DNA from: Ensifer adhaerens
Lineage (GTDB): Bacteria > Pseudomonadota > Alphaproteobacteria > Rhizobiales > Rhizobiaceae
Length of the DNA: 64,000 bases
Direction: 5' to 3'
Assembly: GCA_900215285.1 (NCBI GenBank)
Contig: OCMG01000004.1
Location: 1,111,501-1,175,500 of the forward strand
The notes under the pieces were generated by a model. The model was not told the DNA's origin and made no database searches. It worked only from the letters and a program-made list of their open reading frames with translations. A program made the position numbers and the translations under genes. The stretch's first letter is position 1. Each line of letters starts with the position of its first letter. Positions 17,926-27,009 of this stretch are shown here, piece after piece.

Positions 17926-19206
17926 ATGCAGAATTCCGAAGTTGCGGCCCGCCGGGCTGATGCCATTTCGCGCGGCGTGGGCGTGACCACGCAGGTCTAT
18001 GCCCAGAAGGCAGAAAATGCCGAGATCTGGGACATCGAGGGCCGCCGCTACATCGACTTCGCCGCCGGCATCGCCGTCGTCAACACGGGCCACCGCCATC
18101 CGCGCGTCATCGAGGCCGTCAAGGCGCAGCTCGACAGCTTCACGCATACCTGCCACCAGGTCGTGCCTTACGAGAACTATGTCGAACTGGCCGAACGTCT
18201 GAACGATGCCGTTCCGGGCAATTTCAAGAAAAAGACGATCTTCGTGACGACGGGTGCCGAAGCGGTCGAAAACGCCGTGAAGATTGCCCGCGCCGCCACG
18301 AACCGCTCGGCCATCATTGCCTTCACGGGCGCCTTCCATGGCCGCACCTTCATGGGCATGACGCTGACCGGCAAGGTGCAGCCCTACAAGGTCGGCTTCG
18401 GCGCCATGATGCCCGATGTCTTCCACGTTCCCTTCCCGCTCGAGCTGCATGGCACGACGATCGAGGATTCGCTTGGCGTGCTCGAAAAGCTCTTCAAGGC
18501 CGATGTCGATCCGAGCCGTGTTGCTGCCTTCATCGTCGAGCCGGTTCAGGGCGAGGGCGGTTTCTATGAAGTGCCGCGCGCCTTCATGGTCAAGCTGCGC
18601 GAAATCGCCGACAAGTACGGCATCGTGCTGATCGCCGACGAAGTGCAGACCGGCTTTGCCCGCACCGGCGCGCTGTTCGCCATGGAGCACCATGGCGTCG
18701 TGGCCGACATCACCACCATGGCCAAGGGCCTCGGTGGCGGCTTCCCGATTGCAGCCGTCACCGGCCGCGCCGATCTCATGGATGCGCCCGGCCCCGGCGG
18801 CCTCGGCGGCACCTATGGCGGCAACCCGATCGGCGTTGCTGCCGGTCTTGCCGTTCTCGATGTCATCAAGGACGAGAACCTGTGCGAACGTGCCACCCAG
18901 CTTGGCAACCGCCTCAAGCAGCGCTTGTCGTCGCTGTCGTCGTCTGTTCCGCAGATCGCCGACATCCGCGGTCCGGGCTTCATGAATGCCGTCGAGTTCA
19001 ACGTCGCCGGAACGAAGACGCCTAGCCCGGAGTTCACCAACAAGGTGCGCGAGAAGGCGCTGGAAAAGGGACTGATCCTCTTGACCTGCGGCGTTTATGG
19101 CAATGTCATCCGCTTCCTGGCACCACTGACCATTCCGGACGATGTCTTCGCCGAAGCGCTCGACATTCTGGAAACCACTCTCATCGAATGCGCGAAGGAG
19201 GCGTGA
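17926..19206 (+). CDS. gabT: 4-aminobutyrate aminotransferase
   Basis: PLP enzyme transferring the amino group of GABA to 2-oxoglutarate, giving succinate semialdehyde and glutamate. The 426-residue class-III aminotransferase has G-A-E-A-V-E-N-A-V-K-I-A-R, the F-H-G-R-T motif, D-E-V-Q-T-G-F-A-R-T-G, and the PLP lysine in M-A-K-G-L-G-G-G-F-P. Start set at the ATG at 17926, with GGAG 6 nt upstream; a TTG four codons earlier lies inside that ribosome-binding site. First gene of gabTD, 4 bp before gabD. Confidence 0.94.
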   Translation: MQNSEVAARRADAISRGVGVTTQVYAQKAENAEIWDIEGRRYIDFAAGIAVVNTGHRHPRVIEAVKAQLDSFTHTCHQVVPYENYVELAERLNDAVPGNFKKKTIFVTTGAEAVENAVKIARAATNRSAIIAFTGAFHGRTFMGMTLTGKVQPYKVGFGAMMPDVFHVPFPLELHGTTIEDSLGVLEKLFKADVDPSRVAAFIVEPVQGEGGFYEVPRAFMVKLREIADKYGIVLIADEVQTGFARTGALFAMEHHGVVADITTMAKGLGGGFPIAAVTGRADLMDAPGPGGLGGTYGGNPIGVAAGLAVLDVIKDENLCERATQLGNRLKQRLSSLSSSVPQIADIRGPGFMNAVEFNVAGTKTPSPEFTNKVREKALEKGLILLTCGVYGNVIRFLAPLTIPDDVFAEALDILETTLIECAKEA

Positions 19207-19210
19207 ATAG

Positions 19211-20689
19211 ATGGCGATTTCAGACAAGCTGATTGCCAAGCTGAAGGATGCGAGCCTTGTCACCGACAAGGCCGTCATCGGCGGCGAATGGCTGGCGAAG
19301 AGCGATAGCGGCAAGACCTTCGATGTGACGAACCCGTCGACGGGCGAACATGTCGCGACGCTGCCCGACATGGGTCGCGCTGAGGCCTCGCGCGCGGTCG
19401 ATGCCGCCTACAAGGCGCAGAAGGCCTGGGCGAAGAAGACGGGCAAGGAGCGCGCGGCGGTGCTGCGCAAGCTCTTCGATCTGATGGTCGCCAATGCCGA
19501 CGATCTGGCCACGATCCTGACCATGGAAATGGGCAAGCCGTGGGCCGAAGCGCGCGGCGAAATCCTCTATGGCGCTTCTTACGTCGAATGGTTCGGCGAA
19601 GAGGCCAAGCGCGTCTATGGCGACACCATCCCCGGCCACCAGGGCGACAAGCGGATCATCATCATCAAGCAGCCGGTCGGCGTCGTGGCCTCCATCACGC
19701 CGTGGAACTTCCCGAATGCGATGCTGGCTCGCAAGATGGCGCCCGCCGTTGCGGTCGGCTGCGCCATGGTGTCGAAGCCGGCTGCCGAAACGCCGCTTTC
19801 GGCGCTGTCGCTGGCGATCCTTGCCGAGCGCGCAGGCGTGCCGGCCGGCATCTTCAACGTCGTCACGGGCACCGATTCCTCGTCGATCGGCAAGGAGTTC
19901 ACCGAGAATGACAAGGTGCGCAAGCTGACCTTTACTGGTTCGACCAATGTTGGCCGTATCCTGATGCGTCAGGCTGCCGACCAGATCATGAAGCTCGGCC
20001 TCGAGCTTGGTGGCAATGCACCGTTCATCGTGTTCGACGACGCCGATCTCGACGCCGCTGTCGAAGGCGCGATCGTGTCGAAGTATCGCAACAACGGCCA
20101 GACCTGCGTCTGTGCCAACCGGCTCTACGTCCAGTCGGGCGTTTATGATGCCTTTGCCGAAAAGCTGGCCGCCCGCGTCTCGCAGATCAAGGTCGGCGAC
20201 GGCTTCGAAGAAGGCGTCAATGCTGGTCCGCTGATCACCGAAAAGGCGATGGAAAAGGTCGAGGATCACATTGCGGATGCGCTGTCCAAGGGTGCTTCCG
20301 TCAAGCTCGGCGGCAAGCCGGATGCGCGTGGCGGCCTCTTCTTCCAGCCGACGGTTCTCACCGGTGTGACCACGGACATGAAGATCGCCCGCGAAGAGAC
20401 CTTCGGTCCCGTCGCGCCGCTCTTCAAGTTCGAGACGGAAGACGATGTGATCGAGATGGCGAACAATACCGAGTTCGGTCTCGCCTCCTATTTCTATTCC
20501 AAGGATGTCTCGAAGATCTTCCGCGTCGCGGAAGCCCTGGAATATGGCATGGTCGGCATCAATACCGGCCTGATTTCCACGGAAGTCGCACCTTTCGGCG
20601 GCGTCAAGCAGTCGGGCCAGGGCCGTGAAGGTTCCAAATACGGCATCGACGACTATACCGAGATCAAGTATCTCTGCCTCAGCATCTGA
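19211..20689 (+). CDS. gabD: Succinate-semialdehyde dehydrogenase (NADP+)
   Basis: Oxidises succinate semialdehyde to succinate, finishing the GABA shunt into the TCA cycle. The 492-residue aldehyde dehydrogenase has T-P-W-N-F-P, the K-P-A-A-E-T-P cofactor-binding lysine, the catalytic Glu in L-E-L-G-G-N-A-P-F and the catalytic Cys in N-N-G-Q-T-C-V-C-A-N-R. The C-x-C pair is typical of GabD and is linked in the family to redox control. It follows gabT by 4 bp and is followed by a terminator. Confidence 0.94.
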   Translation: MAISDKLIAKLKDASLVTDKAVIGGEWLAKSDSGKTFDVTNPSTGEHVATLPDMGRAEASRAVDAAYKAQKAWAKKTGKERAAVLRKLFDLMVANADDLATILTMEMGKPWAEARGEILYGASYVEWFGEEAKRVYGDTIPGHQGDKRIIIIKQPVGVVASITPWNFPNAMLARKMAPAVAVGCAMVSKPAAETPLSALSLAILAERAGVPAGIFNVVTGTDSSSIGKEFTENDKVRKLTFTGSTNVGRILMRQAADQIMKLGLELGGNAPFIVFDDADLDAAVEGAIVSKYRNNGQTCVCANRLYVQSGVYDAFAEKLAARVSQIKVGDGFEEGVNAGPLITEKAMEKVEDHIADALSKGASVKLGGKPDARGGLFFQPTVLTGVTTDMKIAREETFGPVAPLFKFETEDDVIEMANNTEFGLASYFYSKDVSKIFRVAEALEYGMVGINTGLISTEVAPFGGVKQSGQGREGSKYGIDDYTEIKYLCLSI

Positions 20690-20712
20690 GGCAAGATCAG
20701 GTCCCCGACAAG

Positions 20713-20744
20713 AGCCGGCTTGCTGCGATGCAGGTCGGCTTTTT
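20713..20744 (+). terminator. Terminator of gabTD
   Basis: Hairpin AGCCGGCTTGC...GCAGGTCGGCT (two mismatches in an 11-bp stem) followed by five T, about 25 bp after the gabD stop codon. Confidence 0.7.
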
Positions 20745-20760
20745 CAATTTTTGCCTTATC

Positions 20761-20804
20761 GCAATTCCGGACCGAAAACCGGTTCCCACTTTTCCTGGAA
20801 TTGC
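20761..20804 (-). repeat. Stop-proximal palindromic repeat, copy 1
   Basis: A 44-bp element with outer stem GCAATTCC/GGAATTGC and an inner part with AAAACCGGTTCCCACTTTT. It lies 1 nt downstream of the stop codon of the minus-strand ParB-like gene. Related copies at 28300-28343 and 40262-40306 share the inner sequence and have compensated stem changes. Confidence 0.85.
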
Positions 20805-20805
20805 T

Positions 20806-21420
20806 TCAGCCCCCCTCGACCCAGCCGGGCAAGTGCTTGGCATCCTTGCTGCGCGAAAGCCTGATTGCCTTCTCAGCGGCATCGTCGAACTCGTCGTCGG
20901 TCTCAGGCCGCTTCATGCGACGCCGATAGAAGTCGGCCCAGAGAAATTCCGTGTAGGGCGTGTCGACCTTGGCATAGCCTCCGGCCTCGCGGACCGCGCC
21001 GGCCAGCGAGCGGAACGGGTCGTCCTTGAGATCCCAGATTCGCTTCGGCAGGTCCTTGAGAGGGCGGCGCGCGCCTAGCTCATCGAAGGCATGAAGCCAG
21101 TAGCGATTTTCCATGAAGGTCAGGAATTCGTCCTTGCCGAGATCGCTCAGGTCCGCGATCGTCGAGACGAGAACGCGTTTCACACCCTCCTTGTGCAGCG
21201 CCAGTGCCAGATGATGGTGATCGACGATCCAGAAGCGCTGCTTGGGGCCTATGACGGCCGGCAACATGTGGTGGCCGAGGAAATCGGCATCCTCGCCGGG
21301 TGCCATGTCCCGCCATTCGCGGCGCTTGCGGTAGACTTCGCGCATGCCGACCGTCATTTGCGTCGGGCGGATGTCTTCGATCGGGACGGGGTGGAGCCTG
21401 GGTTCGAAATTACGGCTCAT
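20806..21420 (-). CDS. ParB-like nuclease-fold protein
   Basis: A 204-residue protein of the ParBc_2-type family, a single-domain relative of the ParB/Srx fold. The N-terminal block L-H-P-V-P-I-E-D-I-R-P-T-Q and the W-I-V-D-H-H-H-L-A-L-A-L core are the recognisable features. There is no helix-turn-helix or C-terminal dimer domain, so it is not a chromosome-partition ParB. The molecular role is not established. Its start overlaps the end of the SulP gene by 11 bp, so the two are probably co-translated. Confidence 0.75.
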   Translation of the reverse strand: MSRNFEPRLHPVPIEDIRPTQMTVGMREVYRKRREWRDMAPGEDADFLGHHMLPAVIGPKQRFWIVDHHHLALALHKEGVKRVLVSTIADLSDLGKDEFLTFMENRYWLHAFDELGARRPLKDLPKRIWDLKDDPFRSLAGAVREAGGYAKVDTPYTEFLWADFYRRRMKRPETDDEFDDAAEKAIRLSRSKDAKHLPGWVEGG

Positions 21421-23074
21421 GGCGCAATGTCTCCGTGACGATCTTGCGGGCGGCCTCGGCCGTATCCTCGACGCTGTAATAGGCCCGGCTGACGAGAGTG
21501 TCAGCCCCGGCGGCGGTCAGGATATCGCGCACCGGGTCGCGGGCGCGGGCCAGAAGAAAGGTGCGGCCGGAGGCGGCAATCCGCTTGTCCGTCTCCTGGA
21601 TCGCTTCCAACGCCGTGCTGTCGAGATTGATGGTTTCCTCGAGGCTGAGCACGACCACGCGAATCGCAGGGTCAGCTTCCGCCTGTTCGGCAATCGTGGC
21701 CAGCGTGCGTTCGGCATTGGCGAAGAAGAGCGCCTCGGAGGGGCGCCAGATGCCGACATGTTCGGGCACCTGTGCTTCCGGATGGCGGGCGATGTCGGCG
21801 AAGTCATGGGTTCCGGGCAGGCGGCCAAGCCTTGCGATCTGCGGCAGCGCCAGCCGGCTCATGAGCGCGGCCACCGAAAGGGCAACCGCGAGCAGCATGC
21901 CGTTGACGACGCCGAAGACAAGAACACCTGCGGCGGCGGCGAGTGCGATCCATTGGTCGCGATCGATCTTCCATAGGCGGATCAGCGGCGAGGGATCGAG
22001 CGCGTGGGCCAATGCTGAAATGACGATGGCGGCGAGCACAGCTTCCGGCAGATGGGCTATCAGCCCGGAGGCGACGACGACCAGAACGGCCAGCGCACCG
22101 GCGGCAATCAGGCTCGACCAGCGGCTCTGTGCACCGGCCGCCTCATTGGCGTTGCCGGCCGAAAAGCCAGCACCGACCGGCATGCCCTGAACGAGCGCTG
22201 CTGCGAGGTTGGAAACGCCGAGCGCTGCCAGTTCGCGATCCGGCGCGATGGCATCGCCGTGACGCAGGCCCAGCGCGCGCATTGTGCCCCAGCTCTCGGC
22301 AAAGAGAATGAGCACCAGGGGCAGCGTCAACTGGACCAGTCGGGAGAGATCGGCGAGCCCCAGGTTCGGCCAATGCGGCCATTCCAGTGTGAGCGACAGC
22401 GCGCCTGTGTCCTTAAGCCCGTATTGGGGAAGGTTGAATGCGAGCGAGAGACTCGCGCCGACGATCACCACGGCGAAGGCGGCGGGAAAGAGCGGCCAGC
22501 GGCGCGTGCCGAACAGGACGGCCAGAGACAGGCCCGCCGCAACGAGGCCGGCGGGTTTCCACTCCGGAGCGCTTCTCAGGAGCCCCGCGACAAAATCGAA
22601 AATATCATCCGCCTTGACCGCCACACCGGTGATCGACGGCAATTGATGCAGGATGATCGAGACGGCCAGGCCAAACGCGAAGCCGCGCAACACGGGCCTT
22701 GCGATGAAGCCGGTGAGCAGGCCGAGCCGCAAAGCCCAGGCGATCAGAAAGACGAGACCGGCAATGGCGATGGCCAGCGTCGCCAGCACGGATTTCGTCG
22801 CCGCGTCGCCCGGAAAGGTGGCCAGCATGGCGGCGAGGATCGCCGCCGAGGAAGAGGTGGCGGAGACGACGGCGAAGCGGCTTCGTCCGATGAAGGCATA
22901 GACGAAGCAGCCCGCCACCGCCGCATAGACAGCGCGGCCCGGCGGCAGTCCTGCGATGGTTGCATAGGCGACGGCTTCCGGAAGCAGCAGGCCGGCGACG
23001 GACAGACCTGCGACGATGTCGCGGCTGGCCGGTTTTGAGAGATTGCCGCCGGCGCTCGTTGCTGCTTCGCCCAT
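21410..23074 (-). CDS. SulP-family anion permease with STAS domain
   Basis: Inner-membrane transporter of the SulP family (sulfate, bicarbonate or other anions; substrate not decidable from sequence). The N-terminal part has the family motif P-E-A-V-A-Y-A-T-I-A-G-L-P-P within about 10-12 transmembrane segments (residues 20-420). A cytoplasmic STAS domain occupies the last 120 residues (V-V-L-S-L-E-E-T-I-N-L-D-S-T-A-L-E-A-I). Start at the ATG at 23074; a GTG three codons upstream (23083) is also possible. It lies 12 bp after galM and overlaps the ParB-like gene. Confidence 0.85.
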   Translation of the reverse strand: MGEAATSAGGNLSKPASRDIVAGLSVAGLLLPEAVAYATIAGLPPGRAVYAAVAGCFVYAFIGRSRFAVVSATSSSAAILAAMLATFPGDAATKSVLATLAIAIAGLVFLIAWALRLGLLTGFIARPVLRGFAFGLAVSIILHQLPSITGVAVKADDIFDFVAGLLRSAPEWKPAGLVAAGLSLAVLFGTRRWPLFPAAFAVVIVGASLSLAFNLPQYGLKDTGALSLTLEWPHWPNLGLADLSRLVQLTLPLVLILFAESWGTMRALGLRHGDAIAPDRELAALGVSNLAAALVQGMPVGAGFSAGNANEAAGAQSRWSSLIAAGALAVLVVVASGLIAHLPEAVLAAIVISALAHALDPSPLIRLWKIDRDQWIALAAAAGVLVFGVVNGMLLAVALSVAALMSRLALPQIARLGRLPGTHDFADIARHPEAQVPEHVGIWRPSEALFFANAERTLATIAEQAEADPAIRVVVLSLEETINLDSTALEAIQETDKRIAASGRTFLLARARDPVRDILTAAGADTLVSRAYYSVEDTAEAARKIVTETLRHEP

Positions 23075-23086
23075 CTCAGGCACCGG

Positions 23087-24100
23087 TCAGGCGCTTTTCT
23101 GGAAAACGTAATCCGTTTCCTGCCGCAGCACCTCGCCGGGACGGAGGATGGCATTGGGGAAATTCGCGTGGTTGACGGCATCCGGCCAGACCTGCGTTTC
23201 CATGCAGAGCCCGGCATAGGGGCCATAATGGCGGCCGCCGAGACCAGGGACAGGGACGTGGAGCTTGAAGGCAGCGTAGACCTGAACGCCCGGTTCCGTT
23301 GTCAGCACATCCATGGAGACGCCGGATTTCGCGCTCTTCAGCGTCGCGACCTTGCGCTTGGCGAGGCGCTCCTTGGAGAGGCAGAAATTGTGGTCATAGA
23401 GGACCTGCTCGCCGTTCTCGACTTTGCGGATCGGGCGAAGGCTACGGAAATCATAGCCTGTGCCGGCAATGTCCGGCGTCTCGCCGGTCGGGATCTGCGC
23501 GGCGTCGGTGGGCAAATAGCTGTAGGCATCTATCTGCAGTTCGTGATCGATGATTGTTTCGCCGCCATCGAGATTGAAATAGCTGTGATTGCAGATGTTG
23601 ATCGGGGTGGGTGCATCGGTCGTCGATTCATAGACGATGGAGAGGCAGCCGCCCTCCTTGAGTGTGAAAATCGCCTTGATCGTTGCGTTGCCGGGATAGC
23701 CGGCGCGGCCATCGGGATCGACGATGCTGAGCGTGACGCTGTTGGCAGTCACCTCGTCGATCGTCCAGATGCGCTTCGCGATCCCGTCCGAGCCGCCATG
23801 CAGGTGGCCGATGCCCTTTTCGTTCTTTTCGAGCTGAATCGTCTTGCCGTCGAGCGTGAATTTGCCCTCCGCGATGCGGTTGGAGCAGCGGCCGGGCGTT
23901 GCGCCAAAATAGGAGGAATGCAGCGGATAGTCCTCGAACTTCTCGAAGCCGAGCGACAGCGGCGCATCGTGGCCTGCAAGGCGCAGGTCCTGGATCACCG
24001 CGCCCCAGGTGAGCACATGCGCCGTCAACCCGCCGCCGGAAATGGTGACGCGGTGCACGTCTTCGCCCTTGGCCGTCTTGCCGAACAGTTCAGCGTCCAT
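23087..24100 (-). CDS. galM: Aldose 1-epimerase
   Basis: Mutarotase interconverting alpha and beta anomers of aldohexoses. The 337-residue protein has family motifs N-R-I-A-x-G-x-F near residue 80, H-x-H-G-G mid-protein (L-H-G-G-S-D-G), N-H-S-Y-F-N-L with the catalytic His, and C-M-E-T-Q near the C-terminus. Start set at the ATG at 24100 (M-D-A-E-L-F-G); the open frame upstream overlaps the VWA gene and has no family resemblance. Confidence 0.92.
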   Translation of the reverse strand: MDAELFGKTAKGEDVHRVTISGGGLTAHVLTWGAVIQDLRLAGHDAPLSLGFEKFEDYPLHSSYFGATPGRCSNRIAEGKFTLDGKTIQLEKNEKGIGHLHGGSDGIAKRIWTIDEVTANSVTLSIVDPDGRAGYPGNATIKAIFTLKEGGCLSIVYESTTDAPTPINICNHSYFNLDGGETIIDHELQIDAYSYLPTDAAQIPTGETPDIAGTGYDFRSLRPIRKVENGEQVLYDHNFCLSKERLAKRKVATLKSAKSGVSMDVLTTEPGVQVYAAFKLHVPVPGLGGRHYGPYAGLCMETQVWPDAVNHANFPNAILRPGEVLRQETDYVFQKSA

Positions 24101-24129
24101 ATCGATCGTTCCTTGAATGAATTGAAAAC

Positions 24130-25317
24130 TTAACGGGAGAGTTCGCGGGTGGCGTTTTCCAGCCCGCCGAGGGTCAGCGGGTACATGCGGCCATTCATCA
24201 GCGTTCGCAGCATCTGGGTCGACTGGCTGTAACCCCAATACTCTTCCTTCACGGGGTTGATCCAGACGCTCTTTGTGAAATGGCTGGTCAGCCGGTCGAG
24301 CCAGACGGCCCCGGCTTCCGCATTCCAGTGCTCTACCGAGCCGCCGGGATGGGAAATCTCGTAAGGCGCCATTGCGGCATCGCCGACGAAGATCGCCTTG
24401 TAGTCGGAGCCGAAGGTGCGGATGACGTCGAAGGTCGATGTCACATCGACGCGGCGGCGCTTGTTGTCCTTCCACACGCCCTCATAGACGCAATTGTGGA
24501 AGTAGAAATATTCCATGTGCTTGAATTCGGACTTTGCCGCCGAAAACAGCTCTTCTGCCACCTTGATGTGGTCGTCCATCGAGCCGCCGATATCGAAGAA
24601 CATGAGCAGCTTGACCGCATTGCGCCGCTCGGGGCGCGTCTTCACATCGAGATAGCCGTGTTCGGCGGTGGAGCGGATGGTGCCGCCGAGATCGAGTTCC
24701 TCGTCGGCCCCCTGCCGGATCCATTTGCGCAGGCGCTTCAGCGCCACCTTGATGTTGCGCGTGCCGATCTCGACATTGTCGTCCAGGTTCTTGAAGTCGC
24801 GGCGGTCCCAGACCTTCACGGCGCGGCGGTTACGCGACTTGTCCTGGCCGATACGCACGCCTTCCGGGTTATAGCCATAGGCGCCGAAGGGGGAGATGCC
24901 GGCCGTGCCGATCCATTTGCTGCCGCCCTGATGGCGGCCCTGCTGTTCGGCGAGGCGCTGTTTCAGCGTCTCCATCAGCGCCTCGAAACCGCCGAGCGAT
25001 TTCACCAGTTCCTTTTCCTCCTCCGTCAGGAATTTCTCCGCCATGCGGCGCAGCCATTCGTCGGGAATATCCGTGGGATCGACGGCGTCGGCGCTTCCGG
25101 AAACGGCCTCAAGGCCCTTGAAGACGTGCGCGAAGACCTGGTCGAAGCGATCGATGAAGCGCTCGTCTTTCACCAGCGTGGCGCGGGAGAGGTAGTAGAA
25201 GCCCTCGACATCGAAATCTACGAGCCCCGTCTCCATGCCTTCCAGCAGCGTCAGATATTCCCGAAGCGAAACGGGAACCTTGGCGGCCTTCAGTTCGAGG
25301 AAGAAGGGGATGAACAT
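24130..25317 (-). CDS. CoxE-like VWA-domain protein
   Basis: A 395-residue protein with a C-terminal von Willebrand A domain. The MIDAS-like site reads L-M-F-F-D-I-G-G-S-M-D-D: Gly-Gly replaces the usual D-x-S-x-S spacing, but the Ser and second Asp are kept. The N-terminal half (F-F-L-E-L-K-A-A-K-V-P-V-S-L-R-E-Y-L) is the CoxE/YehP-type region. Such proteins usually work with a MoxR AAA+ ATPase; here a MoxR gene lies 3 kb upstream on the same strand, separated by brnTA, metA and a membrane-protein pair. Client unknown. Confidence 0.87.
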   Translation of the reverse strand: MFIPFFLELKAAKVPVSLREYLTLLEGMETGLVDFDVEGFYYLSRATLVKDERFIDRFDQVFAHVFKGLEAVSGSADAVDPTDIPDEWLRRMAEKFLTEEEKELVKSLGGFEALMETLKQRLAEQQGRHQGGSKWIGTAGISPFGAYGYNPEGVRIGQDKSRNRRAVKVWDRRDFKNLDDNVEIGTRNIKVALKRLRKWIRQGADEELDLGGTIRSTAEHGYLDVKTRPERRNAVKLLMFFDIGGSMDDHIKVAEELFSAAKSEFKHMEYFYFHNCVYEGVWKDNKRRRVDVTSTFDVIRTFGSDYKAIFVGDAAMAPYEISHPGGSVEHWNAEAGAVWLDRLTSHFTKSVWINPVKEEYWGYSQSTQMLRTLMNGRMYPLTLGGLENATRELSR

Positions 25318-25361
25318 GCGAGGCGTTCCCTTGCCGTATCGGACGTATTCCCGGACTTGAA

Positions 25362-25685
25362 CTAGAGCCCGGCGGCCTTCCTCAAGGCATCGTTGATCCT
25401 CGATTGCCAGCCTTTGCCGGTCGATTTGTAGTGCGCCAGGACGTCCGGGTCCAGCCGGATCGACACCTGCCGGCGCGGATTTTCAACCGGCGGCCGGCCG
25501 CGGCGAGACAGCTCCCGGTCGATGGCGGCGGCGAGGTCGGGAAAGGCCTCGCGGAAGGGGCGCAAGTTTGCGATTTGCTCGTCGGTCAGCTCGGGATTGT
25601 CCGGATCTGAGGCGATCATGCGCTGGATTTCAGCCTCTTCTTCGTCGGTCAGCGGACGCTTCGAGGAAAATTTTACTGGCATCAT
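25362..25685 (-). CDS. brnA: BrnA antitoxin
   Basis: A 107-residue antitoxin of the BrnA family. The C-terminal half is a ribbon-helix-helix domain (Q-V-S-I-R-L-D-P-D-V-L-A-H-Y-K), which both neutralises BrnT and represses the operon. The N-terminal extension (T-D-E-E-E-A-E-I-Q-R-M) is acidic. Its start overlaps the brnT stop by 4 bp, in the usual toxin-first order. Confidence 0.92.
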   Translation of the reverse strand: MMPVKFSSKRPLTDEEEAEIQRMIASDPDNPELTDEQIANLRPFREAFPDLAAAIDRELSRRGRPPVENPRRQVSIRLDPDVLAHYKSTGKGWQSRINDALRKAAGL

Positions 25686-25927
25686 CGCATCCTTTCCCGC
25701 TTGCTCGCCGGTCGCATAGAAATAACCGATATTGCTTCCACGCCCAGCGGGCGGAATATCACGGCAATGACCGTGCGCCCGTCGAGTTCGCCTACGGCCA
25801 CCAATCGGCCGTGTTTTACCCGGCCTAATCCGGCGGCGGCGAAAAACTCCAGCGTCAAATCCGCAAAATCCAGCCCGTGCTTGGCCAGATTGCTGCGTCG
25901 CTTGTTTTCATCCCAGACGATCTTCAA
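25682..25927 (-). CDS. brnT: BrnT toxin
   Basis: An 81-residue RelE-like ribonuclease toxin that stops translation. Family features are W-D-E-N-K-R-x-S-N-L-A-K-H-G-L-D-F at the start and the R-x-x-S-K-R-E-R catalytic basic end. Length is normal for BrnT although slightly short. It precedes brnA; a perfect 5-bp-arm palindrome upstream (25959-25969) is a candidate operator. Confidence 0.92.
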   Translation of the reverse strand: MKIVWDENKRRSNLAKHGLDFADLTLEFFAAAGLGRVKHGRLVAVGELDGRTVIAVIFRPLGVEAISVISMRPASKRERMR

Positions 25928-25958
25928 TTTAATGTATCACATTTAATCGCGCAATACG

Positions 25959-25969
25959 ATCACTGTGAT
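25959..25969. promoter_or_regulatory. Candidate BrnA operator
   Basis: Perfect palindrome ATCAC-T-GTGAT located 32 bp upstream of the brnT start in an AT-rich gap between metA and brnT. A second GTATCAC motif lies nearer the gene. Autoregulation by BrnA at such sites is known for the family; this assignment is inference. Confidence 0.4.
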
Positions 25970-25996
25970 GTAAATTGGAGCGCTATACAACCAGGA

Positions 25997-26935
25997 TCAA
26001 TATCCGGGGTTGTGCTCGACCTCACCGATCTTCGTCATGTCATAGGGCGTCGTCTGGTAGATGTTGTTGATCCAGTTGCCAAAAAGCAGATGGGCATGGC
26101 TCTTCCAGCGGTTAAGCGGCTTCTTCGCCGGGTCATCCTCGGGGAAGTAGTTGTGCGGCACTTCGATGCCCGAGCCCGCCTGGACGTCGCGGAAATATTC
26201 ATCTGCCAGCGTCGTGGAATCATATTCGATGTGGTTGAACACATAGAGCCGGTTGCACTTGCGCTCATGCACGATGCAGACGCCGGTTTCCGGTGATTCC
26301 ATCAGGATTTCGAGGCCCGGCACCTTTTCGATATCGGCGCGGCGCACCTCGGTCCAGCGGGAGACGGGGATCTGGAAATCGTCCGAGAAGCCGTTCAGAT
26401 AGGGCGAGGCGGGCGCAAGATTGCGGTGGCGATAGACGCCGAAGGCCTTCTTGTCGAGCGTGTATTTGGGCACGCGGTTGAAGTGCCAGATGGCGGCCAT
26501 GCCGCCCCAGCAGATATTCATGGTCGAGTGGACGTTCGTTTCCGTCCAGTCGAGGATCTGCTCCATCTCGTTCCAGTAGGTCACATCCTGGAATTCCAGC
26601 GTCTCGATGGGCGCGCCGGTGATGATGAAGCCGTCGAACTTCTGGTCCTTCACCTCTTCCCAGGTATCATAGAAGGCGAGCAGATGCTCTTCCGACGTGT
26701 TCTTGGCCTTGTGGCCGCCGACGCGGACGAGCTTCAGCTCGATCTGCAGGGGCGAAGCGCCAAGCAGGCGGGCGAATTGCAGCTCGGTCTTGATCTTGTT
26801 GGGCATGAGATTGAGCAGGCCGAAGCGAAGCGGGCGGATGTCCTGACGGATGGCCACAGCCTCCGTCATCACGCGCACGCCTTCTTTCACAAGGGTTTCC
26901 TGGGCGGGCAATCCATCGGGAATCTTGATCGGCAT
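25997..26935 (-). CDS. metA: Homoserine O-acetyltransferase (MetA family)
   Basis: Acylates homoserine in the first committed step of methionine synthesis. In the 312-residue protein (start at the ATG at 26935, [10 protein letters not shown]) the nucleophile is Cys142 (N-I-C-W), and His235 and Glu237 (N-H-I-E) complete the site. Residue 111 is glutamate (G-A-P-I-E), the residue that favours acetyl-CoA; E. coli MetA has glycine there and uses succinyl-CoA. So O-acetylhomoserine is the probable product despite the common annotation as succinyltransferase. Preceded by a SAM-II riboswitch and a terminator hairpin. Confidence 0.94.
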   Translation of the reverse strand: MPIKIPDGLPAQETLVKEGVRVMTEAVAIRQDIRPLRFGLLNLMPNKIKTELQFARLLGASPLQIELKLVRVGGHKAKNTSEEHLLAFYDTWEEVKDQKFDGFIITGAPIETLEFQDVTYWNEMEQILDWTETNVHSTMNICWGGMAAIWHFNRVPKYTLDKKAFGVYRHRNLAPASPYLNGFSDDFQIPVSRWTEVRRADIEKVPGLEILMESPETGVCIVHERKCNRLYVFNHIEYDSTTLADEYFRDVQAGSGIEVPHNYFPEDDPAKKPLNRWKSHAHLLFGNWINNIYQTTPYDMTKIGEVEHNPGY

Positions 26936-26956
26936 GGTCTTCTCTCTTCCAAAACG

Positions 26957-26988
26957 CAAAAAACCGGCGGCGAAATCGCTACCGGTTC
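26957..26988 (-). terminator. Attenuator terminator between the SAM-II riboswitch and metA
   Basis: On the minus strand AACCGG...CCGGTT followed by six T, about 20 nt downstream of the riboswitch and 22 nt before the metA start codon. Its position suggests that SAM binding causes premature termination of metA transcription. Confidence 0.8.
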
Positions 26989-27009
26989 CAGACTGGACAG
27001 TCATCTGGG

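Noticed and set aside
24101..24475. N-terminal extension of galM into the VWA gene
   Set aside because: The extension overlaps the VWA coding region in another frame and carries no family motif; the ATG at 24100 gives the normal length.
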